Shown here one piece after another: positions 25,728 to 33,921 of a stretch of 64,000 nucleotides of DNA; positions within the stretch are counted from its first letter, which is position 1, and every line of letters starts with the position of its first letter. Below the pieces are notes generated by a model, which was not told where the DNA came from, did no database searches, and saw nothing but the letters and a program-made list of their open reading frames with translations. The translations under genes and the position numbers were made by a program. Source of the DNA: an uncultured Mycoplasmatota bacterium (GTDB lineage: Bacteria; Bacillota_I; Bacilli_A; RF39; UBA660); contig UQVP01000003.1 of the NCBI GenBank assembly GCA_900544605.1, forward strand, positions 6,075 through 70,074, in the 5' to 3' direction.

Positions 25728-26485
25728 TATTTTAAAACTTCTTTTAAATCATTAATTAAATTCTGATATTTTTCTAATTGTTCTGTTAATTCCTTGTTTT
25801 TTGCAACTTCATTTTCATATAAATCTTTATAATTATCTTGTGTTGATACCGAAGCTACACCATTATTTATAGGCTCAACATCACCATTATAATATATATT
25901 TGAATCTATGCTAGGATTACTTATAGTTTTCTCATCTGAAACATTATTCAAAGGTGTGTTATTATCTACTGCATTTATCTCATTAATCTGTGGTTTTATA
26001 ATAGAATTATTTACTGGTGTTGTATTTTGAGATAAAAATTTATCATTTTTTTCAGTTGTTACATCTGTTATAGTATCTTCGATTTTAGGTTCCACTTGAG
26101 TTGTATCATTTTCATTATTTTGAATACTTTTATTTGCACTTAAAAGTTGTAATAAAGAATCATTTAATTTAAATACTTTTTGATTTTCAATTTTAATTTG
26201 TGAGATATTAGCTTCATTTAAATCATTAACTCCTACTGGAATGCCATCTTTATTTCTTTTAATGATATCTTTAATTGTATCTTTTACCAAATTCCACTCT
26301 ACATCATCATCAATGGTAACTCCCAATCCATTTACAATTTTAGAAATATATAATTTAACATAACCTCCATCATCTATTTCATTTAAAGAAAATACTAAAT
26401 AATCAAAGTTATTTAATCTAAAATATCTAATGACAGTTATATTAATAGATTCACCATTAGATTTTTGTACAACTATTCCATTCAT
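25727..26485 (-). CDS. hypothetical protein, structured N-terminus and coiled-coil C-terminus
   Basis: 252 residues from the ATG with AAAGGAGG upstream. Residues 1-95 form a beta-rich then helical unit (VIRYFRLNNFDYLVFSL, DDGGYVKLYISKIVNG); the middle (about 110-210) is low-complexity and rich in Asn, Thr and Asp; the last 35 residues are a coiled coil (NKELTEQLEKYQNLINDLKE). No signal peptide. I do not recognise the family; the N-terminal part weakly recalls the protein at 4125-4886. Placement between two coat genes allows a spore role but does not show it. Confidence 0.55.
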   Translation of the reverse strand: MNGIVVQKSNGESINITVIRYFRLNNFDYLVFSLNEIDDGGYVKLYISKIVNGLGVTIDDDVEWNLVKDTIKDIIKRNKDGIPVGVNDLNEANISQIKIENQKVFKLNDSLLQLLSANKSIQNNENDTTQVEPKIEDTITDVTTEKNDKFLSQNTTPVNNSIIKPQINEINAVDNNTPLNNVSDEKTISNPSIDSNIYYNGDVEPINNGVASVSTQDNYKDLYENEVAKNKELTEQLEKYQNLINDLKEVLK

Positions 26486-26632
26486 ATTGATCCTCCTTTT
26501 TATTCTAAATATAATTATACTCAAATTTATTATTTTTTTCAACATAAATTTTGGAATTTAGGTATTTAATTCACACCATTTGAATTATTTAGAATATGTT
26601 ATATTAGAAAATCAAATGAAGGGGTGGATTAT

Positions 26633-27073
26633 ATGTGTAATAATGAAACAAATGACTGCAAATGCATTTCTGAAATTTTAACTGTCATAGCTATACTTCA
26701 AAAAAATGCAATCTGTCCAGAATCTTGTTTGGATACTTGTGACAGAGGATTTTTAGGATGTTCAGTTACAACTGCAGGATGCAATACGCGTCCAATTATG
26801 TTATATACTTGTTGTGGTAATGGTACTCCATGGAGAATGCCTATAACTAAAGAGGATGTTGTTTGTGGCGAAGAGGATGTTGTTTGTTCTAATGTATTTA
26901 GAGTAGAAAAAATCGATGGATGTTGTGCTACATTTAGAGTTTTAGCAACTAATCCTGACGTTGCAGCTAGAGCAACAGTTCCATATATTTCAACAAATAC
27001 ATTCTTTACAATGAACTTAAACTGTGTTTGTTGTTTAAGATGTTTACAAGATACTTATGTAGACGTAATCTAA
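26633..27073 (+). CDS. CotY/CotZ-family spore coat protein
   Basis: 146 residues, unusually Cys-rich. The N-terminus CKCISEILTVIAILQKNA and the block FRVEKIDGCCATFRVL match CotY/CotZ/ExsY, the self-assembling crust or exosporium basal-layer proteins, and the C-terminus ends in the Cys-rich CVCCLRCLQ. The ATG at 26633 has GGGGTG upstream. It is expected to form disulfide-linked two-dimensional arrays on the spore surface. Monocistronic. Confidence 0.9.
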   Translation: MCNNETNDCKCISEILTVIAILQKNAICPESCLDTCDRGFLGCSVTTAGCNTRPIMLYTCCGNGTPWRMPITKEDVVCGEEDVVCSNVFRVEKIDGCCATFRVLATNPDVAARATVPYISTNTFFTMNLNCVCCLRCLQDTYVDVI

Positions 27074-27098
27074 AAAGGCTTAAACAAAGCCTTTTTTA
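27072..27098. terminator. bidirectional terminator after the CotY/CotZ gene
   Basis: AAAAAGGCTT / AAGCCTTTTTT hairpin. Confidence 0.85.
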
Positions 27099-27416
27099 TT
27101 ATGAAAAATTTATATCTTGAATATCAGCAATAGGAATTAATTCATTATCTATAGTAATCAAATAGCCATTATTATGACCAATTATTTTAACTTTTTTACT
27201 ACCGTTTTTTAATTTTAAATCTACTTCTGCCTTATAAACATACCTTTCAGAGTTAAAAATATCATTTATTTTTTGATAAATATTTTTATTGTCAAAATTA
27301 TCTTTTTGAGCATTACTCTCAATTTTGTCAGAGTTTCCAGAATAATAGATTTTTTCATTATTCAAAATATTTTTATCAATCCTATTTGCAAAAACTTTTG
27401 GTAATTTTTTATTCAT
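27099..27416 (-). CDS. hypothetical 105-residue protein
   Basis: No family recognised. The N-terminal 55 residues are hydrophilic and probably disordered; the last 50 form a compact beta-rich module (YKAEVDLKLKNGSKKVKIIGHNNGYLITIDNELIPIADI), similar in layout to small SH3-like or PRC-barrel-like domains. No signal peptide or membrane helix. RBS GAGGTG. Convergent with the CotY/CotZ gene and just downstream of DUF368 on the same strand. Confidence 0.55.
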   Translation of the reverse strand: MNKKLPKVFANRIDKNILNNEKIYYSGNSDKIESNAQKDNFDNKNIYQKINDIFNSERYVYKAEVDLKLKNGSKKVKIIGHNNGYLITIDNELIPIADIQDINFS

Positions 27417-27454
27417 ATGTTCACCTCAATTAATTTTATGCAAATAATATTTTG

Positions 27455-28264
27455 CTATTCTGGCAATTTTATTGTAATCACATACCCCAAAATAAAAGTA
27501 ATAAATGCTAATAATATTTCACTTATAGAATACCTTCTATTTAAAGTTTGTATAAACATAAGAAATACAGACGCTAATGAAAATCCCATTATCGCATAAT
27601 ATGTATTTATTCGATATTTTTTAAATAAATAATTTATTAATTTTGATATAAAAATCACACCTATAATAAGTCCAAATAAAAATGGTATTATTACTGCAAG
27701 ATTTTTCAAAATTAAAGAAAAATTAAAAAGATTAGAAAAAACATTCATTATTTCATTATATGTTCCAATTACCATTAACAACGCTGTCCCACTTATTCCA
27801 GGAACTATAGTAGATATTGCTTCTGATATCCCACTAATAAAGTATGTAAATATGTTGTTGGTATTATTTCCTGTAAATTTAACCATTGAAAGTAATATTA
27901 TCGAAAAAAAAGCAAACAACAAATATATAATTTTTTTTAAATCTAATTCTTTATAAATATTATTGAAAATTGGTTTTATTCCACCTATAATCATTCCTAT
28001 AAAGCAAAACATTGTAACTAAATAATGTTTATCTAAAAAATATATTATTAACTTACTTCCAAAAACCATTGCTACTAATATTCCTAAACCAACGAAAAAA
28101 ACAAACTTTATATTGCAAAACAACTTTTGCTTCAAATTACTTAAAATCTCTAATCCTTTTTCATAAATTCCCATTGAAGCTGCTAGTACTGCGCCACTTA
28201 CACCAGGTATTACTTTTCCAATTCCGATTATTATACCTTTTAAGAAATTAACAAGATTTTCGAT
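27455..28264 (-). CDS. DUF368 family membrane protein with apparent AUC start
   Basis: About 269 residues with some eight transmembrane helices. Two family signatures are present: GKVIPGVSGAVLAAS near the N-terminus and STIVPGISGTALLM in the middle, the paired PGxSG elements of DUF368 proteins, which belong to the wider group of polyprenyl-phosphate carriers. The first ATG in frame (28174) would cut off the first PGVSG. The frame continues upstream to a TAA at 28277-28279, with no ATG, GTG or TTG between. GGAGG at 28272-28276 lies exactly 7 bases before an ATC codon, the likely start. Length then fits the family. Probably co-transcribed with trpS. Confidence 0.75.
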   Translation of the reverse strand: MENLVNFLKGIIIGIGKVIPGVSGAVLAASMGIYEKGLEILSNLKQKLFCNIKFVFFVGLGILVAMVFGSKLIIYFLDKHYLVTMFCFIGMIIGGIKPIFNNIYKELDLKKIIYLLFAFFSIILLSMVKFTGNNTNNIFTYFISGISEAISTIVPGISGTALLMVIGTYNEIMNVFSNLFNFSLILKNLAVIIPFLFGLIIGVIFISKLINYLFKKYRINTYYAIMGFSLASVFLMFIQTLNRRYSISEILLAFITFILGYVITIKLPE

Positions 28265-28297
28265 ATTATTACCTCCTTATACAAAAAAAGAATGAAA

Positions 28298-29308
28298 CTA
28301 ATTATAATAATCTATTTTCATACTTTTCTTAATTTTTTTCATCATTTCTTTTGCTATTTTTTGAGCATTTTTTGTTCCTTCTAAAAGAATTTTATCTACT
28401 TCTTCAGGGTTATTCTCATAATAAGCTCTTTTTTCTTTAATTGGTTTTAAAAATTCATTCATGCTGCTGATCAATTCTTTTTTGCATTGAACACATCCTC
28501 TAGCGCCTTTTTTACACTCTGAGCAAACATTAGATACATTACTTTTATTAACTAATTTATGATAGTAATAAACCATGCATATATCTGGATTAGCAGGATC
28601 GTCTTTTTTTAATTTTGTAGGATCAGTAACAGCGTTCATAATTTTTTTTCTTATTTCTTCTTCAGAATCTGATAAATTAATAGCATTTCCTAAGCTTTTA
28701 CCCATTTTTTCATTCCCATCTAAACCTTTAATACGTTTGTTCTCACTTAATAAAGGCTCTGGTTCTTTTAATGTTTCTCCATAAATTGAATTAAATTTTC
28801 GTACTATTTCTCTAGTTTGTTCAATCAATGGAAGTTGATCTTCACCTACTGGTATACATTCGCCATCAAATATAGTTATATCTGCAGCTTGACTTACTGG
28901 ATACCCTACAAAACCATATGTAACACTTTCGCCATTATTACCAAACAATGCTTTTTTTTGTGCTATTTCGGTTTTTACTGTAGGATTACGATATAATCTA
29001 GCCATAGTTACTAAATTTGAATAGTATATTGTTAACTCAGCTATTTCAGGAATCATAGATTGAAGAAATATAGTTGTCTTATTTGGGTCAATTCCAGCTG
29101 ATAACAAATCTATTGTCAATTCTCTAACATTATTTTTCATCTTTTCTGGTTGATGGAAATTATCAGTCAACGCTTGTACATCTGCTATCTCAATTTTAGT
29201 ATTATAATCGTCTTGTAATTTTACCCAATTTTGTACAGCCCCAAAATAGTGTCCAAGGTGTAACTTCCCCGTTGGTCTAATTCCTGTTAAAATGTTTTTC
29301 TTTTCCAT
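28298..29308 (-). CDS. trpS: tryptophanyl-tRNA synthetase
   Basis: 336 residues from the ATG after AGAGGTG. Class I signatures: HLGHYFG (HIGH-type) and NEKMGKSLGNAI (KMSKS-type). A Cys cluster CSECKKGARGCVQC in the C-terminal part resembles the metal/Fe-S site of some thermophile TrpRS and is common in anaerobe-type enzymes. It charges tRNA-Trp. No T-box leader is visible upstream; the gene starts within the end of the patatin gene, so it is expressed from that transcript. Confidence 0.95.
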   Translation of the reverse strand: MEKKNILTGIRPTGKLHLGHYFGAVQNWVKLQDDYNTKIEIADVQALTDNFHQPEKMKNNVRELTIDLLSAGIDPNKTTIFLQSMIPEIAELTIYYSNLVTMARLYRNPTVKTEIAQKKALFGNNGESVTYGFVGYPVSQAADITIFDGECIPVGEDQLPLIEQTREIVRKFNSIYGETLKEPEPLLSENKRIKGLDGNEKMGKSLGNAINLSDSEEEIRKKIMNAVTDPTKLKKDDPANPDICMVYYYHKLVNKSNVSNVCSECKKGARGCVQCKKELISSMNEFLKPIKEKRAYYENNPEEVDKILLEGTKNAQKIAKEMMKKIKKSMKIDYYN

Positions 29309-29318
29309 TTTTTCACCT

Positions 29319-30479
29319 CTAACTTTCAATTGCTACCAAATAAACAGCTACCAATGTTTCTTTTTTAGCAATATAATAAAGTGTACTTATTTCTTTATAA
29401 GAAGCTTTGTTCTTTAATAAATTGTATATATATTTTACAATAAATTTGGAATCGAGTAAACTCTTAATTTGTTTATTTTTAACTTTATTTAAAAATAAGT
29501 CACTATTTAATTCTTCTTGATTTTTTATTTTTTTCTTCAAAATTCCATTATAAAAGTTTAAAAAATATATTTTACTTTCATCTAGTTCAAATATTTTACC
29601 AGCCATCTCCAATACATCTAATACTTTTTTTGAATCATTTATATTTATTAATTTAAGAGTATCTTTATATTTTTTTTCAATATTCTTAATAAAAAAGTCA
29701 TATACTTTTAAACTAAAAGTAAATTTATTTCCTCTAAGTTTTTGAAAAGTTTTCATTGTATCATTATATCCGAAATTTATATTTTTTTGAGCTAACGATT
29801 CATTAAAATCCAAAAATGAACCAACATTATTTCTAGGAGATATCTCCACAATTTCTTTACTTGCATTTTTTACTTTTCTTTTAATTCCTAAGGCTTTTAA
29901 ATCTACCGCTATTATCTTATCAGCACCCAAATCAATAGCTAAATTAACAGGCATATTATCAAAATACCCACCATCTATATATTTTTCATCTTTTATCTGT
30001 TTCATCTTAAAAGCAGGATAACACGCAGCAGATGCAATTATATAATCTTTTATTGTTTCTTTTTTTAATTTATTTTTTGTTAACAATTCCGGTTTTAATT
30101 TAGAAAAATTATATACTACTATGCCATAATCAATTGGTGAGGAATAAAATTTCTTTTCATCAAACACTTCGTTTAATGTTTTTTCTAAATTGATAGGATT
30201 ACTACCGCCTTTTTTTACAAATTCATTTATATAATTAGCGTAGATATTTTTATTAACTTTATAAAAACCTTTTTCAAATATTTTTTCATAAGTAATATGC
30301 TGCCAAAATTTTAGAGCTGTTTTGTAGTCTTTTTGAACCATCATAACACCATTCAAAGCACCAACAGAGGTACCAGTTACAATATCATAGTTTATATTTA
30401 ATTTTCGTAGTGCCTTCCAAACGCCAATTTGGTAAGCTCCTTTAGCTCCTCCACCAGATAATACAATTGCTGTTTTCAT
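29319..30479 (-). CDS. patatin-like phospholipase
   Basis: 386 residues. Patatin catalytic elements are complete: oxyanion loop SGGGAKGAYQIG, nucleophile elbow GTSVG (Ser near residue 41), and the dyad Asp in YIDGGYFDN. The C-terminal 170 residues are Lys-rich and family-poor. It is a cytoplasmic or membrane-associated lipid acyl hydrolase (RssA-like). RBS GGTGAT. It is followed by trpS with the trpS RBS inside its 3' end. Confidence 0.9.
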   Translation of the reverse strand: MKTAIVLSGGGAKGAYQIGVWKALRKLNINYDIVTGTSVGALNGVMMVQKDYKTALKFWQHITYEKIFEKGFYKVNKNIYANYINEFVKKGGSNPINLEKTLNEVFDEKKFYSSPIDYGIVVYNFSKLKPELLTKNKLKKETIKDYIIASAACYPAFKMKQIKDEKYIDGGYFDNMPVNLAIDLGADKIIAVDLKALGIKRKVKNASKEIVEISPRNNVGSFLDFNESLAQKNINFGYNDTMKTFQKLRGNKFTFSLKVYDFFIKNIEKKYKDTLKLININDSKKVLDVLEMAGKIFELDESKIYFLNFYNGILKKKIKNQEELNSDLFLNKVKNKQIKSLLDSKFIVKYIYNLLKNKASYKEISTLYYIAKKETLVAVYLVAIES

Positions 30480-30493
30480 ACTTTATCACCACT

Positions 30494-31759
30494 TTAATAA
30501 TTATTATATACACCAAAAATTAAGCTGTCATTATAATTTAATTCATTATAACATACGAGATTTCTGTTTCCAATATTATCACTATAATAATTTATACAAC
30601 CATTTTTAATATAATATACATATTCTTTGTTGTAAACAATTCGATTTATATCGTCAGTATTAAATAAATACATCTTTTGCGTATCATTTTGAATATTTGT
30701 TCTATAAGCTTCAAAACCATTTATATTTTTCTTATATAAATAATAATATCCACTATCTATTCCTACTTTATCTTGTTTAGCATAAGTAGAAGTTTCAGAA
30801 TTTTTATTATTAAACACTAGCGTTTGATTTACAGCATTAATAGCAGGAATTCTATCCCAACTACCATCTGTCAACATTTTTATACCTGTTTTTTCGTTTC
30901 CAACTTCAATTATTTTTCCTGTCTTAATATTTATTTCATATTGTGTTTTATAAGTTTTATCAAAAAAATATATTGAATTGTTTTCTATTCCCTGTATATA
31001 GCCATCAAAAGATACTTCCTTGCCAATTTTTAATTCTTTAACTTTTGAATTGGTAATATCCACTACATAAAAGGTATCAAAACGATAATCTTTATTATAG
31101 TCAGCAACTACGTAATATTTTTTAAAAAATATACTCAAAGGTCTCTTATAAACGTCTTTAGTAAATAAATCAACCTCTTTTAATTTTCCACCAGTAGCAT
31201 AGTTAATTAAATAAACTCCTTTATAGTTTGCTAAACCATAATATGTCTCTTTTAAAACATTACCTTCATATATTTTTAATAAATCTTTATCTATTGTGTT
31301 AGAATTATCAAAAAAATTTGAAGCATTGTATCCTTTTTCTTGCAAATTTAAAATAAAATTATCTAAATCTTTATCTTTACCACTAATGTTATGATAATTA
31401 TATAATATGTCATTATTTTTACAAATAACATCACTGATAATTTTATTATCTTCAAAAATTGGGAATATACAACTATACATATTGTCACCATAATAATATA
31501 TATTTTTTATAATTTCGTTTGATTTTTTAAAGTCAGCAGTTGTTTGGTAATAAAAAATATCATTATCATAATTAATTTCAAAATAGTAGCTTTTTATATC
31601 ATTTTTTTTATTAGAAAAAGTTTCTTTAACAAGAAAGTTTTTTTCTTCTGTTTTTACTGAATATTCTGCTTGATGACCGCTTCCAAAAAAACTATACCCG
31701 ATTTGAATACCAAAATATAACATAAATAAAATTACTAATATCATAAATATTTTTTTCAT
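30494..31759 (-). CDS. hypothetical membrane-anchored extracellular protein
   Basis: 421 residues from the ATG with TAGGTGAT upstream. An N-terminal hydrophobic helix (about 3-22) anchors an Asn- and Tyr-rich, beta-strand-rich external domain with repeated short units (GLANYKGVYLINYATGG, YKKNINGFEAYRTN), suggesting a beta-propeller; inference only. Has a consensus promoter directly upstream and is separated from the patatin gene by 14 bases. Confidence 0.6.
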   Translation of the reverse strand: MKKIFMILVILFMLYFGIQIGYSFFGSGHQAEYSVKTEEKNFLVKETFSNKKNDIKSYYFEINYDNDIFYYQTTADFKKSNEIIKNIYYYGDNMYSCIFPIFEDNKIISDVICKNNDILYNYHNISGKDKDLDNFILNLQEKGYNASNFFDNSNTIDKDLLKIYEGNVLKETYYGLANYKGVYLINYATGGKLKEVDLFTKDVYKRPLSIFFKKYYVVADYNKDYRFDTFYVVDITNSKVKELKIGKEVSFDGYIQGIENNSIYFFDKTYKTQYEINIKTGKIIEVGNEKTGIKMLTDGSWDRIPAINAVNQTLVFNNKNSETSTYAKQDKVGIDSGYYYLYKKNINGFEAYRTNIQNDTQKMYLFNTDDINRIVYNKEYVYYIKNGCINYYSDNIGNRNLVCYNELNYNDSLIFGVYNNY

Positions 31760-31775
31760 TGTATCACCTACTATG

Positions 31776-31804
31776 ATTATATAAGAATTTCTTTGTTTTT
31801 TCAA
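31776..31804 (-). promoter_or_regulatory. promoter of the 31759-30494 gene
   Basis: TTGAAA (31799-31804), 17-bp spacer, TATAAT (31776-31781). Confidence 0.85.
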
Positions 31805-31810
31805 TATAAT

Positions 31811-31836
31811 AAAGAAAAAGAGATAGAAATCTCTTT
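31811..31836 (-). terminator. terminator of the PH-domain gene
   Basis: AAAGAGAT / ATCTCTTT, 4-base loop, TTCTTTATT tail on the minus strand. Confidence 0.75.
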
Positions 31837-31878
31837 TAAAATTTTACATAATCAATAAAATATTATTAAGCATTTATT

Positions 31879-32316
31879 TTATTCACTTTTTTGATAATCT
31901 TTTTTAGCTTCCATCATATAACTTGTGATAGCTGTCTCTATTTCTGGAAGAGCTTCTCTTTGAATATTAGAAAACTTAACAAATTCCTTAATTGTATCTA
32001 TATATATTTTTCCCCAAATAAGTCCCATTTTAACAGTTAAATCATTAAACATATCTGGAGTAATAGATTTAAAGAAATAACCAAACAAAACCCTTTTTTG
32101 TGCTATTATGATACGTTTATTTGTTAACGCTACTACAGCAGTAGTAGTAATATCAAATGGATTGTCATTTTTTTGTGCAGCAAATGAGTAAATTATCTCT
32201 TCATCCGGATTTAAATGCATACGAGCAATTTTTGAATGTTGTTTAAGTCTCCATGATATCGTCATTGGATACTTTCTTTTAAACTCTTTTACTTTACCAT
32301 AAACATCTTGATTCAT
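31879..32316 (-). CDS. PH-like-domain protein
   Basis: 145 residues from the ATG with GGTGAG upstream. The central part HLNPDEEIIYSFAAQKN, AVVALTNKRIIIAQKRVLFG and DTIKEFVKFSNI follows the bacterial pleckstrin-homology (bPH, YvbH/YdbT-type) pattern, in which the TNKRI strand is the signature. Likely a membrane-proximal or protein-binding module; target unknown. The start overlaps the stop of the tandem thioredoxin gene, so they are coupled. Confidence 0.7.
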   Translation of the reverse strand: MNQDVYGKVKEFKRKYPMTISWRLKQHSKIARMHLNPDEEIIYSFAAQKNDNPFDITTTAVVALTNKRIIIAQKRVLFGYFFKSITPDMFNDLTVKMGLIWGKIYIDTIKEFVKFSNIQREALPEIETAITSYMMEAKKDYQKSE

Positions 32317-32317
32317 A

Positions 32318-33127
32318 CTACTCACCAATTATTCCTTGATCTTTTAAAAACTTCACATAATTATTTTCAGATAAATAACCGTTACTAGTTGCAACAACTT
32401 CTTTATCTTTTACAATCATCATCAAAGGAGTGCCCCATTCTTCACTTTGTAAATAAGTAAGTGAAGAATTAAATTCATTCATTAATTCAGTACCATTTTC
32501 TGCAGCTTTTATTTCTGTCATATTTAAATAATTAATTTTTACACCATATTTAGTTGCAATACTTAATAATGCTGGTTTAGCCATCATACAGTGACTACAA
32601 CTTGTTTGTCCTACTACAATAACCTCTGGTGTTTGACTATTAATTAAAGTTCTATATTCGTCCATTCCTATATAATTAAGCGATAACTTAGCATCTTCAG
32701 GAGCAAAACCATATTTTTGTAAAAAAGCTAATAGTTCTTTTTCATCAACATATCCAGCAATTTCATCAACGATATTTCCATTTTCTGTAAGTGTTAAATG
32801 TGGTGTTCCAAAATTTTCTGCATTTATATTTAGTTTATCTAAAATTTTAGTCAAAGTATTTTTTGTTACTTTATTTGTATTTATATATGTATAATCAAAG
32901 CTATATTGTTCTTTCATATAATCTAAAAGTGGTATAAACATTTGACAATATGGACAATTATCTTTACCAATAACAATAATTTGTTTTGAATCTTTAGCAA
33001 CAATCTCATCTAAATTTTCTAACACTTTTTTGCTTTTTAAATCTGTCGCAAAATTAACTCCTAATATTAATGCTACTACAGTAACAACTATTCCTAGCAA
33101 TATGTATATTTTCTTTTGTTCGTTCAT
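32318..33127 (-). CDS. membrane-anchored protein with two thioredoxin-like domains
   Basis: 269 residues from the ATG with TGGAGG upstream. An N-terminal transmembrane helix (about 7-28) is followed by two thioredoxin-fold domains, one with CPYC (NCPYCQMF, near residue 57) and one with CSHC (SCSHCMMAK, near residue 179), each followed by a GTP cis-proline motif (FGTPHLTL and WGTPLMMI). Both active sites are intact. It probably acts outside the membrane as a disulfide oxidoreductase. No CcdA- or VKOR-type redox partner is in the window. Confidence 0.85.
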   Translation of the reverse strand: MNEQKKIYILLGIVVTVVALILGVNFATDLKSKKVLENLDEIVAKDSKQIIVIGKDNCPYCQMFIPLLDYMKEQYSFDYTYINTNKVTKNTLTKILDKLNINAENFGTPHLTLTENGNIVDEIAGYVDEKELLAFLQKYGFAPEDAKLSLNYIGMDEYRTLINSQTPEVIVVGQTSCSHCMMAKPALLSIATKYGVKINYLNMTEIKAAENGTELMNEFNSSLTYLQSEEWGTPLMMIVKDKEVVATSNGYLSENNYVKFLKDQGIIGE

Positions 33128-33181
33128 AATTACCTCCATTAACATCTATATTATACTATATTTTCATAGATTTAGATATAC

Positions 33182-33919
33182 TTAATCAATAAATATGCCA
33201 CCTTTTTCGTGATATTTTTCTAAAAATTTACTATATAAATTATCACATTTATCTTTAGCCATAGGTTCAATATTTTTAAATGGTATCTCTCTTTTTAATT
33301 TTTCATACTTTGACTCACCAAGTTTATGATAAGGAAGAAAGTCAATTCTTTCAATATTTTTTATTTTAAGTAAAGTATTAGCTAGTGAATCAATATATTT
33401 ATCATTATCCATAATTCCAGGAACAATTACTTGTCTTATCCAAACTTTCTTATTAAGTTTATTTAATGTTTCAATAAATTTTAGACTATCACTCATATCA
33501 TGACCAGTTATATAAAGATATCCCTCATCTTTAACATGCTTAATGTCTAATAATACCAAATCTACATATGAAAGAATTTCTTCGTAATCAGCATTTCCCA
33601 CACCACTAGTGTCAAGTGCGATGTGAATATTTTCGTGTTTTAATATTTTAAAACATTCAATTAAAAATTCTTTTTGTAATAGTGGTTCTCCACCTGAAAA
33701 AGTAACTCCACCATTATTTCTTTTAAAATATGGTTTATTTCTTATTATTTTTTCACATAGTTCAGAAGGTGTAATATTTAAGTCACCCATTTTCTGCATT
33801 TCAGGATTATGACAATATTTACATCTTAACTTACAACCATTTAAAAATACCACCGTTCTAATTCCTGGACCATCAGCAAGTCCCATTGTTTCTATTGAAG
33901 CTACACTACCTCTAACCAT
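33182..33919 (-). CDS. pflA: pyruvate formate-lyase activating enzyme
   Basis: 245 residues. Radical SAM cluster motif CKLRCKYCHNPEM (CxxxCxxC), the GPGIRTVVF element before it and FSGGEPLLQ after it are diagnostic. Using SAM and a [4Fe-4S] cluster it makes the glycyl radical on PflB. AAAGGATG precedes the start, and it lies 2 bases after pflB, a tight operon. Confidence 0.97.
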   Translation of the reverse strand: MVRGSVASIETMGLADGPGIRTVVFLNGCKLRCKYCHNPEMQKMGDLNITPSELCEKIIRNKPYFKRNNGGVTFSGGEPLLQKEFLIECFKILKHENIHIALDTSGVGNADYEEILSYVDLVLLDIKHVKDEGYLYITGHDMSDSLKFIETLNKLNKKVWIRQVIVPGIMDNDKYIDSLANTLLKIKNIERIDFLPYHKLGESKYEKLKREIPFKNIEPMAKDKCDNLYSKFLEKYHEKGGIFID

Positions 33920-33921
33920 TT

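Noticed and set aside
28298..29400. T-box or other tRNA-sensing leader before trpS
   Set aside because: trpS starts inside the 3' end of the patatin gene and no T-box core or specifier loop is visible.
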